Below are positions 9,458 to 18,418 of a DNA stretch of 64,000 bases, piece after piece; position 1 is the first letter of the stretch, and each line of letters begins with the position of its first letter. Source of the stretch: Pedobacter steynii. Its GTDB lineage: Bacteria; Bacteroidota; Bacteroidia; Sphingobacteriales; Sphingobacteriaceae. The translations under genes and the position numbers were made by a program. The notes under the pieces were generated by a model that had not been told where the DNA came from, did no database searches, and saw only the letters and a list, made by a program, of their open reading frames with translations. The stretch is from NCBI RefSeq assembly GCF_001721645.1, contig NZ_CP017141.1, forward strand, positions 2,790,001 through 2,854,000, in the 5' to 3' direction.

Positions 9458-9502
9458 TCAGGGTCAATTATCCCTAAAGCCCTGACATGACCTTATTTTT
9501 TT
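9458..9502 (+). terminator. Possible terminator/attenuator between DUF1501 and FGE genes
   Basis: TCAGGG (9458-9463) and CCCTGA (9480-9485) form a 6-bp stem with a 16-base loop. A T-rich run follows after a short spacer and ends just before the next ATG. The stem is short, so it could equally be a weak attenuator. Confidence 0.3.
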
Positions 9503-10654
9503 ATGAGAAAAGAATTTTTGTATTTGTTTTTAATGTTGGCAATCACAGCCTGCAATCAGAAGAGCGACAAGAAAAAAACGGCAGGTATTGCTGCTGATAG
9601 CGTCGCAGGTGTAAATCCTTTAAATCCTACTGATTCTGCATGTTGTAATTCCAATCTGCCAAAACGATACGGAGCGGTTACCGGAATAGAAACCCTTTCA
9701 GGAGAAGAGAAAGGGGGGCTGGCTTTACATCAGGGGATGAAATTTATTCCTGCAGGTTCTTTCAGAATGGGCGCTGCCGATGAGGAGGGAAGAAGAGATG
9801 AATACCCTGCTCACCAGGTAAAGATGGATGGATTCTGGATTGATGAAACTGAAGTTACGAATGCACAGTTTGCCGCTTTTGTAAAAGCCACGGGTTATTT
9901 GACTCAGGCAGAGCAAAAGCCGGATTGGGAAGAAATCAAAAAACAATTACCGCCCGGAACGCCTAAACCTGCTGAAGAACAATTGCAGCCTGCATCGCTC
10001 ACTTTTAGTCCGCCAAAAGGAAGGGTAGACATTAATGATGTTTCTCAATGGTGGAGCTGGACGCCCGGAGCGAGCTGGAAACATCCGCAAGGTCCTAAGA
10101 GCAATATAAAAGGAAAAGAACATCTTCCAGTGACCCAGGTGTCCTGGATCGATGCTGCGGCCTACGCAAAGTGGGCGGGAAAGCGACTACCTACAGAAGC
10201 GGAATGGGAGTATGCCGCAAGAGGTGGTCTCAGAGAAAAGAAGTATCCATGGGGAGATGAAGATCTTGCTTCAGGTAAGGTTAAAGCCAATACCTGGCAG
10301 GGCGAGTTTCCTTATTCAGATAAAAAGACCGATGGCTTTTCAAATGTAGCCCCTGTTAAATCATTTCCGGCAAATGGATATGGCTTATACGATATGGCAG
10401 GAAATGTATGGGAGTGGACCGCCGATTGGTACCGGGAAGATTATTACCAAAGTCTGAAAGGAGCCATTGTAAATCCTAAAGGACCAAAAGACAGCTACGA
10501 TGCAGCTGAGCCGGGAATTCCTAAGAAAATCATCAGAGGAGGTTCTTTTATGTGTCATTCCTCTTATTGCAAAGGGTATCGGGTAACTTCTAAAATGAAG
10601 TCTTCAATGGATACAGGACTGGAGAATACCGGCTTCCGGTGTGTTTCCAAATGA
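9503..10654 (+). CDS. Formylglycine-generating enzyme-type lipoprotein
   Basis: A 383-residue lipoprotein (lipobox LAITACNQ, lipidated Cys near residue 17) with an FGE-sulfatase domain from about residue 78 to the end. Family landmarks are FIPAGSFRMGA, VTQVSWIDAAAYAKW, GKRLPTEAEWEYAARGG, YDMAGNVWEW and a final GFRCVSK. Near the C-terminus the segment MCHSSYC keeps both cysteines (C351, C356) that bind copper in true formylglycine-generating enzymes. FGEs oxidise a cysteine in sulfatases to the catalytic formylglycine. Many bacterial FGE-fold proteins have lost these cysteines; this one has not. No protein with a CxPxR sulfatase motif was seen in the window, so its client must be elsewhere. 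It follows the DUF1800/DUF1501 pair after 88 bases. Confidence 0.87.
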   Translation: MRKEFLYLFLMLAITACNQKSDKKKTAGIAADSVAGVNPLNPTDSACCNSNLPKRYGAVTGIETLSGEEKGGLALHQGMKFIPAGSFRMGAADEEGRRDEYPAHQVKMDGFWIDETEVTNAQFAAFVKATGYLTQAEQKPDWEEIKKQLPPGTPKPAEEQLQPASLTFSPPKGRVDINDVSQWWSWTPGASWKHPQGPKSNIKGKEHLPVTQVSWIDAAAYAKWAGKRLPTEAEWEYAARGGLREKKYPWGDEDLASGKVKANTWQGEFPYSDKKTDGFSNVAPVKSFPANGYGLYDMAGNVWEWTADWYREDYYQSLKGAIVNPKGPKDSYDAAEPGIPKKIIRGGSFMCHSSYCKGYRVTSKMKSSMDTGLENTGFRCVSK

Positions 10655-10682
10655 TATTCTTTATCCAGTCCTGATGTACTGC

Positions 10683-11999
10683 CTAAGGCAGTTTATTGAA
10701 ATCAATTACGGGATGTGTTTTTCCTGTTGATTTTCTGTGAAATGGAGTTTTAATGGGTGTAAAATCATTGAAGAAACCACAGTTTTTCAGGTAGAAAGAG
10801 GTATTGTCCGAACCTCCGGTATAATCTTTTCTGTAATTGATTCTGGCGGTTGCATCGGCTGTAAATGTAGCCGAAGTGATCTCGTGCCATCTTCCTTCCG
10901 CATCAACAGCCCATTGGTTTTTATAGTCGCCTCTGCGGGACTGATCGCCTGTTGGCGGCGAAAAATTTTCAAGGAAAGAATAAATGCCTTTTAAGTAAAC
11001 GGCAGACTGAGGGCGTTCAAAACTGGCTACCAATTGCCAGTCGCCTTGCTCAAGGTCCTTAAAATAGGCTGTATAAATGGTGGTTTTTTTTGTCGGATTA
11101 GGTTTGGCATGGGTTAGGAAGGCATAGGTCTTACCGGCTTTCCAGGGATAGATCATAAAGCTTTGACCTCCGGAACCTTCATTCCCAAATTCACCGGTTC
11201 TGGTTTTGCTGCCTTTTTTCAGCAAAATAACTTTCATACTATCTGGAATCGACTTAGGGTCGTCTGTTGAAAAAGGGCTCCAGATGGAAAAAAGTACTCT
11301 GCGTTCTGTAGGTGAATTGGCTTGCATACCAAAATATCCGCCACTAAATCCATTAGCCATATAATAGGTTCCCAGCTTATCCTCTCCTTCAGGAACCATG
11401 ATTTCGTTATAAAACCATTCTACTTTATTTTCTGCAGCTGCCGGAATGGTATAGTTTAAATGTACCGATGGGCCTCTTCTTCCCCAGTGAAAGTAATTTC
11501 CTTCATTGTTTTTCACATATACCGCTCCGTTATCCAGTGCCGTACCGCTGACCAGAAGATCGGATACTTCAGCGAATACCTGTCCCGTTTTACTTAAGCC
11601 TCTCAGCTCTGCTTTTACATATCCCGGTTCTTTTATTTCTACTTTGCCAAGTTGAATGACAGCAGAGCCAAGGTTATTTATTTCTTTCGTCAGGGTTTTG
11701 CCAGCTACTGTCAGACTAATTCTGCTGTTTCCTTCAGGAACACTCAACCGAAGCGATAACGTGGCATCTCCTGCTTTTTCTGTACGAAAGTAAATGGCAA
11801 TGACATCGGAGGTATTACTCCAGTTGATCAGGCCTTCATTGTTGATTCTTGCTTTGCCATTTTTTTCTACATAACCATTGCCTCCAAGAGGGATAGTGAT
11901 GGTTGCAGGCTCGGTTTCAGCACTGCTTCCGGCAAAGGATGCCGGAAGGAGCAGTAGCTGAAAAGCAAGAAGTAAAAAGATTAATTTTTTAATTTTCAT
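10683..11999 (-). CDS. DUF5077/DUF3472 exported protein
   Basis: A 438-residue protein with a signal peptide (hydrophobic residues about 5-22, ending near SFAGSSAE). The N-terminal third is a beta-rich carbohydrate-binding-like domain (DUF5077), and the rest matches DUF3472. Characteristic stretches are YFHWGRRGPSVHLNY, NEIMVPEG, SYYMANGFSGGYFGMQ-like sequence and the ending GFFNDFTP. Proteins of this architecture are common near glycoside hydrolases in Bacteroidota, but the activity is unproven. It is divergent from lacZ, and the shared 149-base promoter region holds a LacI-type palindrome, so the two may respond to the same sugar. The TAG stop lies in a small hairpin (ACTGCC-TAA-GGCAGT) at 10678-10692. 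Confidence 0.8.
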   Translation of the reverse strand: MKIKKLIFLLLAFQLLLLPASFAGSSAETEPATITIPLGGNGYVEKNGKARINNEGLINWSNTSDVIAIYFRTEKAGDATLSLRLSVPEGNSRISLTVAGKTLTKEINNLGSAVIQLGKVEIKEPGYVKAELRGLSKTGQVFAEVSDLLVSGTALDNGAVYVKNNEGNYFHWGRRGPSVHLNYTIPAAAENKVEWFYNEIMVPEGEDKLGTYYMANGFSGGYFGMQANSPTERRVLFSIWSPFSTDDPKSIPDSMKVILLKKGSKTRTGEFGNEGSGGQSFMIYPWKAGKTYAFLTHAKPNPTKKTTIYTAYFKDLEQGDWQLVASFERPQSAVYLKGIYSFLENFSPPTGDQSRRGDYKNQWAVDAEGRWHEITSATFTADATARINYRKDYTGGSDNTSFYLKNCGFFNDFTPIKTPFHRKSTGKTHPVIDFNKLP

Positions 12000-12075
12000 T
12001 TGTGTGTTTGTGGTTTGTGTATTGATTGTTTGATGAAATTAGGAAAAGGAAGTCTAAAATGCGGATCAAAATTCA

Positions 12076-12090
12076 GTCAAACGTTTGCGC
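12076..12090. promoter_or_regulatory. LacI-family operator between DUF3472 and lacZ
   Basis: The core CAAACGTTTG (12078-12087) is a perfect palindrome with a central CG, the typical form of LacI/PurR-family operators. It lies 59 bases before the lacZ ATG and 78 bases before the divergent DUF3472 start. Thirteen bases (12078-12090) are identical to part of the longer palindrome at 15417-15432. Confidence 0.6.
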
Positions 12091-12148
12091 TAGGGATTTG
12101 GCTAAAATATAATTACGTTAGATATGGCAACACAATCTAAACACACAA

Positions 12149-15100
12149 ATGAAAAAACTTTTTACATCATTATCATTATTACTGACCTCAGTAGCGGCTA
12201 TGAGCCAGCAGCTGCCTGCTGAGCTACAGACTCCTGAAGTGGTTTCTGTAAACCGGATGCCGATGAGGGCTTCGGCATTTGCTTTTGAAAGCAAGGCGCT
12301 TGCCGGCAAACGGGAAAAGGAGAAATCCGGATACTTCCTCACTCTAAATGGACAATGGAAATTTAATTGGGTTCAGGATCCCCGTAAACGCCCGGAGGAA
12401 TTCTATAAAACAACTTTTGACGATACCAAATGGGATAATTTTAAAGTCCCGGCCAACTGGGAAACCAATGGTTATGGTTTACCGATTTACGTCAATCAAC
12501 CTTATGAATTTGCAGGACGTAAAAACACAGGAGGAAGGATGAATCCTCCTTTTGATATTCCTGAGGATAATAACCCGGTGGGTTCTTACCGGAAGAAATT
12601 TAATCTTCCTCAGAACTGGGACGGACGTCAGGTATTTATTCATCTTGGAGCCGTTAAATCTGCTTTTTTTATATGGGTTAATGGCAAGAAAGTGGGCTAT
12701 AGTGAAGACAGTAAACTGGCCGCAGAATTTGACATCACCAAATATGTAAAAGCAGGTGAAAACCTCGTTGCGCTTCAGGTTTATCGTTGGAGCGATGGAA
12801 GCTATCTTGAATGTCAGGACATGTGGAGGATCTCGGGAATTGAGCGGGATGTTTACCTTTACTCCACTCCAAAGTTGGATGTAAGAGATTTTAAGGCGAT
12901 TGCTACACTCGATAAATCTTATAGGAACGGATTACTGTCTTTAGAGGCAGAGATCAATAATTACAGAATGGATAAAAGAACCAATCACAGTAAACCAGAT
13001 ACTTTTGCGCTGGAGCTGGAATTGATCGATCCTAAAGGAAAGTCCGTTTATAAGGAGGAAACAAAAGGAACGAAAACAGTGCTTGGCAATTACAAGAGTC
13101 AGGTGAAGTTTAATACTGAAGTTGAAAATGTTGCCGCATGGACTGCAGAAACTCCCAATCTGTATACCTTGTTGATCACACTGAAAAATAAAAAAGGAGA
13201 AGTGCTGGAGGTGATTCCTCAAAGAATTGGCTTCCGTACCGTTGAATTGGTTAACAACAATTTTCTTGTCAACGGAAAGAGGGTATTTTTTAAAGGGGTA
13301 AACCGTCATGAGCATAATGCAACACAAGGACACACGCTAACAAGGGCAGATATGCGTAAGGACATGGAAATGATGAAAAAGCTGAATGTCAATTCAGTAA
13401 GACATTCTCATTATCCTCCTGATCCGTATTGGATGGAACTTTGTGATGAATACGGTTTGTATGTAATTGATGAAGCGAACATTGAATCTCATGGTCGTTA
13501 TTATGATCTTGCTTACACTTTTGGTAACGACTACCAATGGAGAATTCCTCACCTGGAGCGGATTCAAAGAATGTACGAGCGTGATAAGAATTATCCTTCG
13601 GTAGTGACCTGGTCATTAGGAAATGAGGCCGGTAACGGAAGGAATTTTTATGAAGCTTACGACTGGCTAAAGTCAAAAGACATCCGCCCGGTACAATACG
13701 AACGTGCAGAAGAAGATTATAATACAGATATGATTGTTCCTCAGTACCCTGATCCAAACTGGTTGAAAGAGTATGCAAACAGCAAGCCTGATCGTCCGTT
13801 GATCATGAGTGAATTTGCACACATTATGGGAAACAGTTTAGGTAATTTTAAAGAATACTGGGATGTGATTGAGAGCCAGCCTAATCTGCAGGGTGGTTAT
13901 ATCTGGGAATGGATTGATCAGGCAATTGATACGGTAAAGAATGGCAAGCGCATCAACGCTTATGGTGGAGATTTTCCTTTGAGCGGTCCGGTAAATGAAG
14001 ATTTTAGCGACAATAACTTTAGTGTTAAAGGAGTGGTGACGAATTATCGTGGAATGACCCCAATGGCAGTGGAGGTGAAAAAGATCTACCAGTATATCAA
14101 AACGAAATACGAGGGGAACAATACGATCAAAGTGAACAACTCTTATTTCTTTAAAAACCTGGACAATGTGAAACTGAATTGGGTGCTTTTAGAAAATGGG
14201 AAGGTTGTAGAGAAAGGAACCCAGAATCTTCCGGCAATTGAACCTAGAACAGAAAAAGAATTGAGCCTTTCTATCAGGACAAAAGCTAAAAGCGGAGCAG
14301 AATATTTTCTGAATGTATATTATGACCTGAAAGTAGCGGAACCCTTTCTTCCTGCGGGATACACCATTTCTACTGAGCAATTTGTATGGAATGGCGCTCC
14401 AAAGCCATTTACATTTGCTGCGGGAAAAGGAAAATTAAACCTGGAAAAACCGGCAGAAAAGGCCATTGTTCAAGGTCCGGACTTTTCTATAACCTTTGAT
14501 TTAGAAAAAGGACTAATGACTGGTTATACCTTAAAAGGAAATCAGCTGTTAGCTGAAGGACCGCAGCCTGGGTTCTGGCGTGCGCCTACAGATAATGATA
14601 TTGGTGCAGGATTTAACAGTAGCTTGAGGAAATGGAGAAATGCCTATTCAGAAGGAAAACTGATTGCTGCTGATGTACAAGCTACGGCTTCAGGTGAGGT
14701 AATTGCTACTTTTAAAAAGGAGTTAATTGCGGGAGAAGCGACGATAGAGCAAACCTTTACCATCAGACCTGACGGTATTGTAAAAGTCGATAACCGTTTT
14801 ACAGCCAATAAAGGGAAATACCCGTTGATACAACGTATCGGAAATGATTTACAGCTAAATGCTTCATTGAGTAAAATCAATTTCTATGGCCGTGGCCCCG
14901 GCGAAAATTACTGGGACCGTAAAACGGCATCTTTTGTTGGATTATATAATCAAACCGTAGACGAGCAGTATTTCCCATATGCACGTCCTCAGGAGAGCGG
15001 AAACAAAACGGATGTTCGCTGGGTGAATTTCACCGACAAGAAAGGTAAAGGATTAAGCTTTGAAATGGCAGATAGTTTATTGAATTTCTCAGCGCTTCCG

Positions 15101-15307
15101 TATAGCGTAGATGATTTAGACCCTGAAGTGGAGAAAAAACAATACCATTCTGGTGAGCTGGTAAAAAGAAATCAGATCTATATGCACCTGGATCTTATTC
15201 AGAGTGGAGTGCAGGGTATGGATAGCTGGGGGGCTATGCCATTAAAGCAATATAGAGTACCTTTTGCTACACATCAGTATTCTTACTGGATAAAACCAAT
15301 TAAGTAA
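12149..15307 (+). CDS. lacZ: Exported GH2 beta-galactosidase
   Basis: A 1052-residue glycoside hydrolase family 2 protein with a signal peptide ending near AAMSQQ (residue 20), so it works in the periplasm or at the surface. The order is jelly-roll sugar-binding domain, immunoglobulin-like domain, TIM barrel, a second Ig-like domain and a C-terminal Bgal_small_N domain. The acid/base is E493 in SLGNEAGNG and the nucleophile is E555 in IMSEFAHIMGNS; FKGVNRHEHN is also typical. Full-length architecture matches LacZ. It should release terminal beta-galactose from oligosaccharides. It is divergent from the DUF3472 gene, has a LacI-type operator upstream and a strong terminator after the stop. No LacI gene or sugar importer lies next to it. 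Confidence 0.93.
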   Translation: MKKLFTSLSLLLTSVAAMSQQLPAELQTPEVVSVNRMPMRASAFAFESKALAGKREKEKSGYFLTLNGQWKFNWVQDPRKRPEEFYKTTFDDTKWDNFKVPANWETNGYGLPIYVNQPYEFAGRKNTGGRMNPPFDIPEDNNPVGSYRKKFNLPQNWDGRQVFIHLGAVKSAFFIWVNGKKVGYSEDSKLAAEFDITKYVKAGENLVALQVYRWSDGSYLECQDMWRISGIERDVYLYSTPKLDVRDFKAIATLDKSYRNGLLSLEAEINNYRMDKRTNHSKPDTFALELELIDPKGKSVYKEETKGTKTVLGNYKSQVKFNTEVENVAAWTAETPNLYTLLITLKNKKGEVLEVIPQRIGFRTVELVNNNFLVNGKRVFFKGVNRHEHNATQGHTLTRADMRKDMEMMKKLNVNSVRHSHYPPDPYWMELCDEYGLYVIDEANIESHGRYYDLAYTFGNDYQWRIPHLERIQRMYERDKNYPSVVTWSLGNEAGNGRNFYEAYDWLKSKDIRPVQYERAEEDYNTDMIVPQYPDPNWLKEYANSKPDRPLIMSEFAHIMGNSLGNFKEYWDVIESQPNLQGGYIWEWIDQAIDTVKNGKRINAYGGDFPLSGPVNEDFSDNNFSVKGVVTNYRGMTPMAVEVKKIYQYIKTKYEGNNTIKVNNSYFFKNLDNVKLNWVLLENGKVVEKGTQNLPAIEPRTEKELSLSIRTKAKSGAEYFLNVYYDLKVAEPFLPAGYTISTEQFVWNGAPKPFTFAAGKGKLNLEKPAEKAIVQGPDFSITFDLEKGLMTGYTLKGNQLLAEGPQPGFWRAPTDNDIGAGFNSSLRKWRNAYSEGKLIAADVQATASGEVIATFKKELIAGEATIEQTFTIRPDGIVKVDNRFTANKGKYPLIQRIGNDLQLNASLSKINFYGRGPGENYWDRKTASFVGLYNQTVDEQYFPYARPQESGNKTDVRWVNFTDKKGKGLSFEMADSLLNFSALPYSVDDLDPEVEKKQYHSGELVKRNQIYMHLDLIQSGVQGMDSWGAMPLKQYRVPFATHQYSYWIKPIK

Positions 15308-15329
15308 GACCCTGTCTATAATAAAAAAG

Positions 15330-15365
15330 CGGGCTTTGGATTATTATTCCGGAGCCCGTTTTTTT
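15330..15365 (+). terminator. Rho-independent terminator of lacZ
   Basis: CGGGCT (15330-15335) pairs with AGCCCG (15353-15358). The stem extends by two G-U and two G-C pairs around an ATTATTATT loop, and a run of seven T follows. A preceding A-run makes it usable from both strands. Confidence 0.85.
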
Positions 15366-15416
15366 ATAGCTGTTTTTAATTTTTAACCACTTGTTTTATA
15401 GCAGGTTAAAATCACT

Positions 15417-15432
15417 GCGCAAACGTTTGCGC
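15417..15432. promoter_or_regulatory. Perfect 16-bp LacI-type palindrome 3' of lacZ
   Basis: GCGCAAACGTTTGCGC is fully self-complementary. It lies after the lacZ terminator and 1 base beyond the stop of the convergent holin-like gene. It repeats the operator core at 12078. The position suggests an auxiliary operator rather than a promoter-proximal one. Confidence 0.55.
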
Positions 15433-15433
15433 C

Positions 15434-15757
15434 CTAGATGAAAGTCCCAACAATAGCCATTACCAATGCGATAATCAGCGCGGGAGTGAAGCCTTTTACT
15501 TCAAAATCATCAAAAAACTTATCGGCTAATTTGATCATAAGTGCAGTAACGATCAAATGAACGATAAAAGAGATAAGTCCTAGTGTTACTACATTCATTG
15601 GAAATCTGATTAGCATTCCCAGAGTGGCATTTAGCAAACCGATTACCAGCGCAACCAGAATCGCTGTCCCGTAACTTTTAATTTTAACACTTGGTAATAC
15701 ATAGGCCATTCCAAGAAGGATTCCTGCGTTGATGAGTAAGGTAATGATAAAGTTCAT
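15434..15757 (-). CDS. Phage holin family IV-like small membrane protein
   Basis: A 107-residue, almost entirely hydrophobic protein with four predicted membrane segments (about 3-20, 30-48, 56-76, 86-106). The glycine pattern GLLNATLGMLIRFP followed by a long hydrophobic tail is typical of the four-TMS 'phage holin family' proteins (YvlD-like) common on bacterial chromosomes. No phage genes are nearby, so a lytic role is not implied; its normal function is unknown. It is transcribed alone on the minus strand, and its stop is 1 base from the LacI-type palindrome. Confidence 0.8.
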   Translation of the reverse strand: MNFIITLLINAGILLGMAYVLPSVKIKSYGTAILVALVIGLLNATLGMLIRFPMNVVTLGLISFIVHLIVTALMIKLADKFFDDFEVKGFTPALIIALVMAIVGTFI

Positions 15758-15850
15758 ATTGTTTTTTATTTAAACTTCCTACAATTCAAAAATCAATCCA
15801 GAATTTGATTTGTGGGATAATGGAATGAAATATAAAAAATTAACTTTCAA

Positions 15851-15880
15851 TTGTAGTAAATCTTGTTTATCTTACGTTTA
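15851..15880 (+). promoter_or_regulatory. Possible Bacteroidota promoter for the 15911 lipoprotein
   Basis: TTG (15851-15853), 19 bases, then TACGTTTA (15873-15880), one base off the TAnnTTTG -7 consensus. It lies 30 bases before the chosen ATG. Confidence 0.4.
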
Positions 15881-15910
15881 GTATGTTATACTAAATTAAT
15901 AATCATCCCT

Positions 15911-16450
15911 ATGAAAAACGCCTGTTTATTATCATTTTTTGTTCTGATCTTTTTTTCTTCCTGTCAACAGAAAGTAATGACTACAAAAGAACCTAACGCT
16001 GCCGAGTCCTTTATGCCTATGCAGATTGGAAACTCCTGGAAAATGGGAGATCATACTTATACCGAAATTCAGGATACCCTGAGGATCGATAATAAGTTGT
16101 ATTATAAATTCTATTCCTTAGTTGGAGGAGATGCAACAGATATCAAGTATCTGAGAGTAGATGAAAACAACGAGTTGCAGCAAGCTTATCCGGATCAGGT
16201 TAAGCGGATTTATACCCATGCTAAATTCAACGCGAACCTCAATGATGAATTTTATACCCTTGGGGATAAATCAGAGAATGATTATAAGGTAAAAGTGGTC
16301 GAAAAAACCGATAAGAAAATGACTTTTGAATTCGATATGGTTTATCATCCTAACCTAAAAGGCAATACGCATAAAATCAGCTACATCAAAGGAGTTGGTC
16401 TGGATGAAGACTGGAAAAGTATAAAGATCGATGGCAAGACGGTTAAGTAA
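15911..16450 (+). CDS. Small lipoprotein of unknown function
   Basis: A 179-residue lipoprotein. The open frame extends upstream to 15863, but the ATG at 15911 gives a clean signal peptide (MKNACLLSFFVLIFFSSCQQ) with the lipidated cysteine at residue 18. The mature protein is beta-rich and contains MQIGNSWKMGDHTYTEIQDT, like small Bacteroidota lipoproteins that form one domain. I do not recognise a family or function. Its last 8 bases overlap the 3' end of the convergent SDR gene. Confidence 0.75.
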   Translation: MKNACLLSFFVLIFFSSCQQKVMTTKEPNAAESFMPMQIGNSWKMGDHTYTEIQDTLRIDNKLYYKFYSLVGGDATDIKYLRVDENNELQQAYPDQVKRIYTHAKFNANLNDEFYTLGDKSENDYKVKVVEKTDKKMTFEFDMVYHPNLKGNTHKISYIKGVGLDEDWKSIKIDGKTVK

Positions 16451-17228
16451 CTTTTGCTGTTCTTAAATATTTAGAGAAGCGTAAAGGGAAAAACCGCTTT
16501 AACCAAACCCCTTTCACTTCTTTTCCGCCGATATATACCTCTTCTTTACGAAGCCTGATGGCATTGACAATCAGACTGGCACATTGGTCTGCTGACATTC
16601 CATTTTCCTGCGCGCTATCCATCGTTCCCTGCGGAGTACCGGTAGAGGTCAATGCATTGAGTGTAACCTTAGTTTTGATAAAACCGGGGCAAACTATGGT
16701 GATGTGGATGCCCTGATCAAAGAGTTCAGAACGTAAGGAGTCAAAGTAACCATGTAAAGCATGTTTAGAAGCTGCATAAGCAGAGCGTAGCTTTGTTCCG
16801 AACTTCCCTACCAAACTGCTGACGCAGACGATTTGCCCACCGCCATTTGCGATCATTGTCGGCAATACTGCTTTACTCAATACTACCGTGCCCCAGAAAT
16901 TTACATTCATCAGGCGTTGCTCTATCGCCAGGTCTGTTTCTAAAGCGAGACCACGCTGACTGATTCCTCCGCTATTGATCAGGAGATCAATTTTACCAAA
17001 GATCCGGATGGCCTCTTCCGCTTTATCTGCCAATCCGGTTGTATTTTCCAGATCTAAAGACAATACATGAACGTGAATTTTATTTTTACATCCGCCCTTT
17101 ACCCTGAACAATTCATCCCGATTCCGGGAAGAGATGATTAATTTCGCACCCAGTTCACTATAAGCATATACCAAGGCTTCTCCGATACCGGATGAGGCTC
17201 CGGTAATCCAAATAACTTTATCTTTCAT
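16443..17228 (-). CDS. Short-chain dehydrogenase/reductase
   Basis: A 261-residue Rossmann-fold SDR. The nucleotide-binding motif is TGASSGIG (8-15), followed by SSRNRDEL, which favours NADP(H). The NSGG motif, a catalytic serine in VSSLVGKFG and the YAASK catalytic tyrosine/lysine are all present. After PGFIKT, the C-terminus resembles the DHRS7/YqjQ-like branch, often linked to lipids, but the substrate is unknown. It lies 10 bases after hemW on the same strand, and its stop overlaps the convergent lipoprotein gene by 8 bases. Confidence 0.88.
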   Translation of the reverse strand: MKDKVIWITGASSGIGEALVYAYSELGAKLIISSRNRDELFRVKGGCKNKIHVHVLSLDLENTTGLADKAEEAIRIFGKIDLLINSGGISQRGLALETDLAIEQRLMNVNFWGTVVLSKAVLPTMIANGGGQIVCVSSLVGKFGTKLRSAYAASKHALHGYFDSLRSELFDQGIHITIVCPGFIKTKVTLNALTSTGTPQGTMDSAQENGMSADQCASLIVNAIRLRKEEVYIGGKEVKGVWLKRFFPLRFSKYLRTAKVT

Positions 17229-17238
17229 TGTATGGTCA

Positions 17239-18381
17239 TTAATGGTGGTCTTCCGGTATCAGAAACAATTCAGAAGCAATATGGTCTGCAAAAAGTTTCC
17301 CATCCAGGGTCAAAGTTAGGTGTTCCTTATCATTCATCAGCCATTTCCTTTCGATAAAAGGTTTGATGTTTTTAAGGATGTCTGTCAGAAATATTTTGCC
17401 AAAGTCAACCTCAATTTTATTCAGGCTTGTTCCCCACATGGTTCTCAAAGAAGTCATGATGTATTCATTGAAACGATCGTAGTGGTCAAGTGTTTCTATG
17501 GTTTCCGGCAAGCGACCTTCTCTGATATCGCTGAGGTAGGCTGCATTATTTGCAATGTTCAGGTATCGTGTTTGTCCGTCGAAACCATGTGCCGAAGGAC
17601 CGATCCCGATGTATGGAATGCCACGCCAGTAATTGGTATTATGGACGGCATATTTTCCCGGTTTGCTATAGTTGGAAATCTCGTAATGTTCATATCCCGA
17701 TTTTCCAAGTTGTTCGATGAGTGAGATGAACTGGTCTGCACTTTGCTCGTCGTTAACGGGCACCTGTTTACCTCTTTTTATCGCACTCGCAAGCGCTGTC
17801 CGAGGCTCTACGGTCAGGGAATAAGCTGAAATATGTGGGGTTTGAAACTCAATTGCTTTATTGATATTGCTCAGCCATTTCTGATCAGTCAGCATAGGAT
17901 ATCCGTAGATGAGGTCGATGCTTAGGTTCTCAAATCCGGCATCCTGACTTCTTTTGATACAGTTTTCGGCTTCGCCGGAATGGTGTGCCCGGTTCATCCA
18001 GATCAGGTCTTCGTCAAAAAAAGACTGGATTCCGATACTGAAGCGGTTGACAGGCAATTGCTTTAATTCTTTAATCTTCTTAGCGTCCAGGTCGTCCGGG
18101 TTGGCTTCAATGGTGATTTCCGCATCAGAGGAAATAGAGAAATGCCTGGTCAGCGTATTGAAAATCTTTTCAAAACCCGTGGAAGGCAGAATAGAAGGAG
18201 TGCCTCCACCAAAGTAGATGCTACCCACCTGTTGATCTGAAATTCTATCTTTTTTCCGGATAATTTCTGTGCAAATGGCATCAGTCATCTCCTCCATATA
18301 CTTTAAAGAGGTACTGAAATGGAAATCGCAATAGGTGCAGGCTTTTTTGCAGAATGGGATGTGGATATAGATACCGGACAT
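17239..18381 (-). CDS. hemW: Radical SAM heme chaperone HemW
   Basis: A 380-residue radical SAM protein beginning MSGIYIHIPFC. The cluster-binding CxxxCxxC is C11-C15-C18 (CKKACTYC), followed by DFHF. Family stretches include SIYFGGGTPS, EANPDD, NRFSIGIQSF and the HNTNYWRG segment found in HemW-like proteins. Family knowledge: HemW binds heme and delivers it to haem enzymes. It was once annotated as oxygen-independent coproporphyrinogen oxidase, but lacks the extra N-terminal region of HemN. The start at 18379-18381 fits, since residues 1-11 are already family-like. The SDR gene follows after 10 bases. Confidence 0.9.
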   Translation of the reverse strand: MSGIYIHIPFCKKACTYCDFHFSTSLKYMEEMTDAICTEIIRKKDRISDQQVGSIYFGGGTPSILPSTGFEKIFNTLTRHFSISSDAEITIEANPDDLDAKKIKELKQLPVNRFSIGIQSFFDEDLIWMNRAHHSGEAENCIKRSQDAGFENLSIDLIYGYPMLTDQKWLSNINKAIEFQTPHISAYSLTVEPRTALASAIKRGKQVPVNDEQSADQFISLIEQLGKSGYEHYEISNYSKPGKYAVHNTNYWRGIPYIGIGPSAHGFDGQTRYLNIANNAAYLSDIREGRLPETIETLDHYDRFNEYIMTSLRTMWGTSLNKIEVDFGKIFLTDILKNIKPFIERKWLMNDKEHLTLTLDGKLFADHIASELFLIPEDHH

Positions 18382-18418
18382 CCGGCAAAGATAAGTGCAA
18401 TTCTACAGTTTTGAATAT

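Noticed and set aside
15434..15757. Prophage, because of the holin-like protein
   Set aside because: The family is common on bacterial chromosomes and no phage structural, integrase or lysis genes are near.
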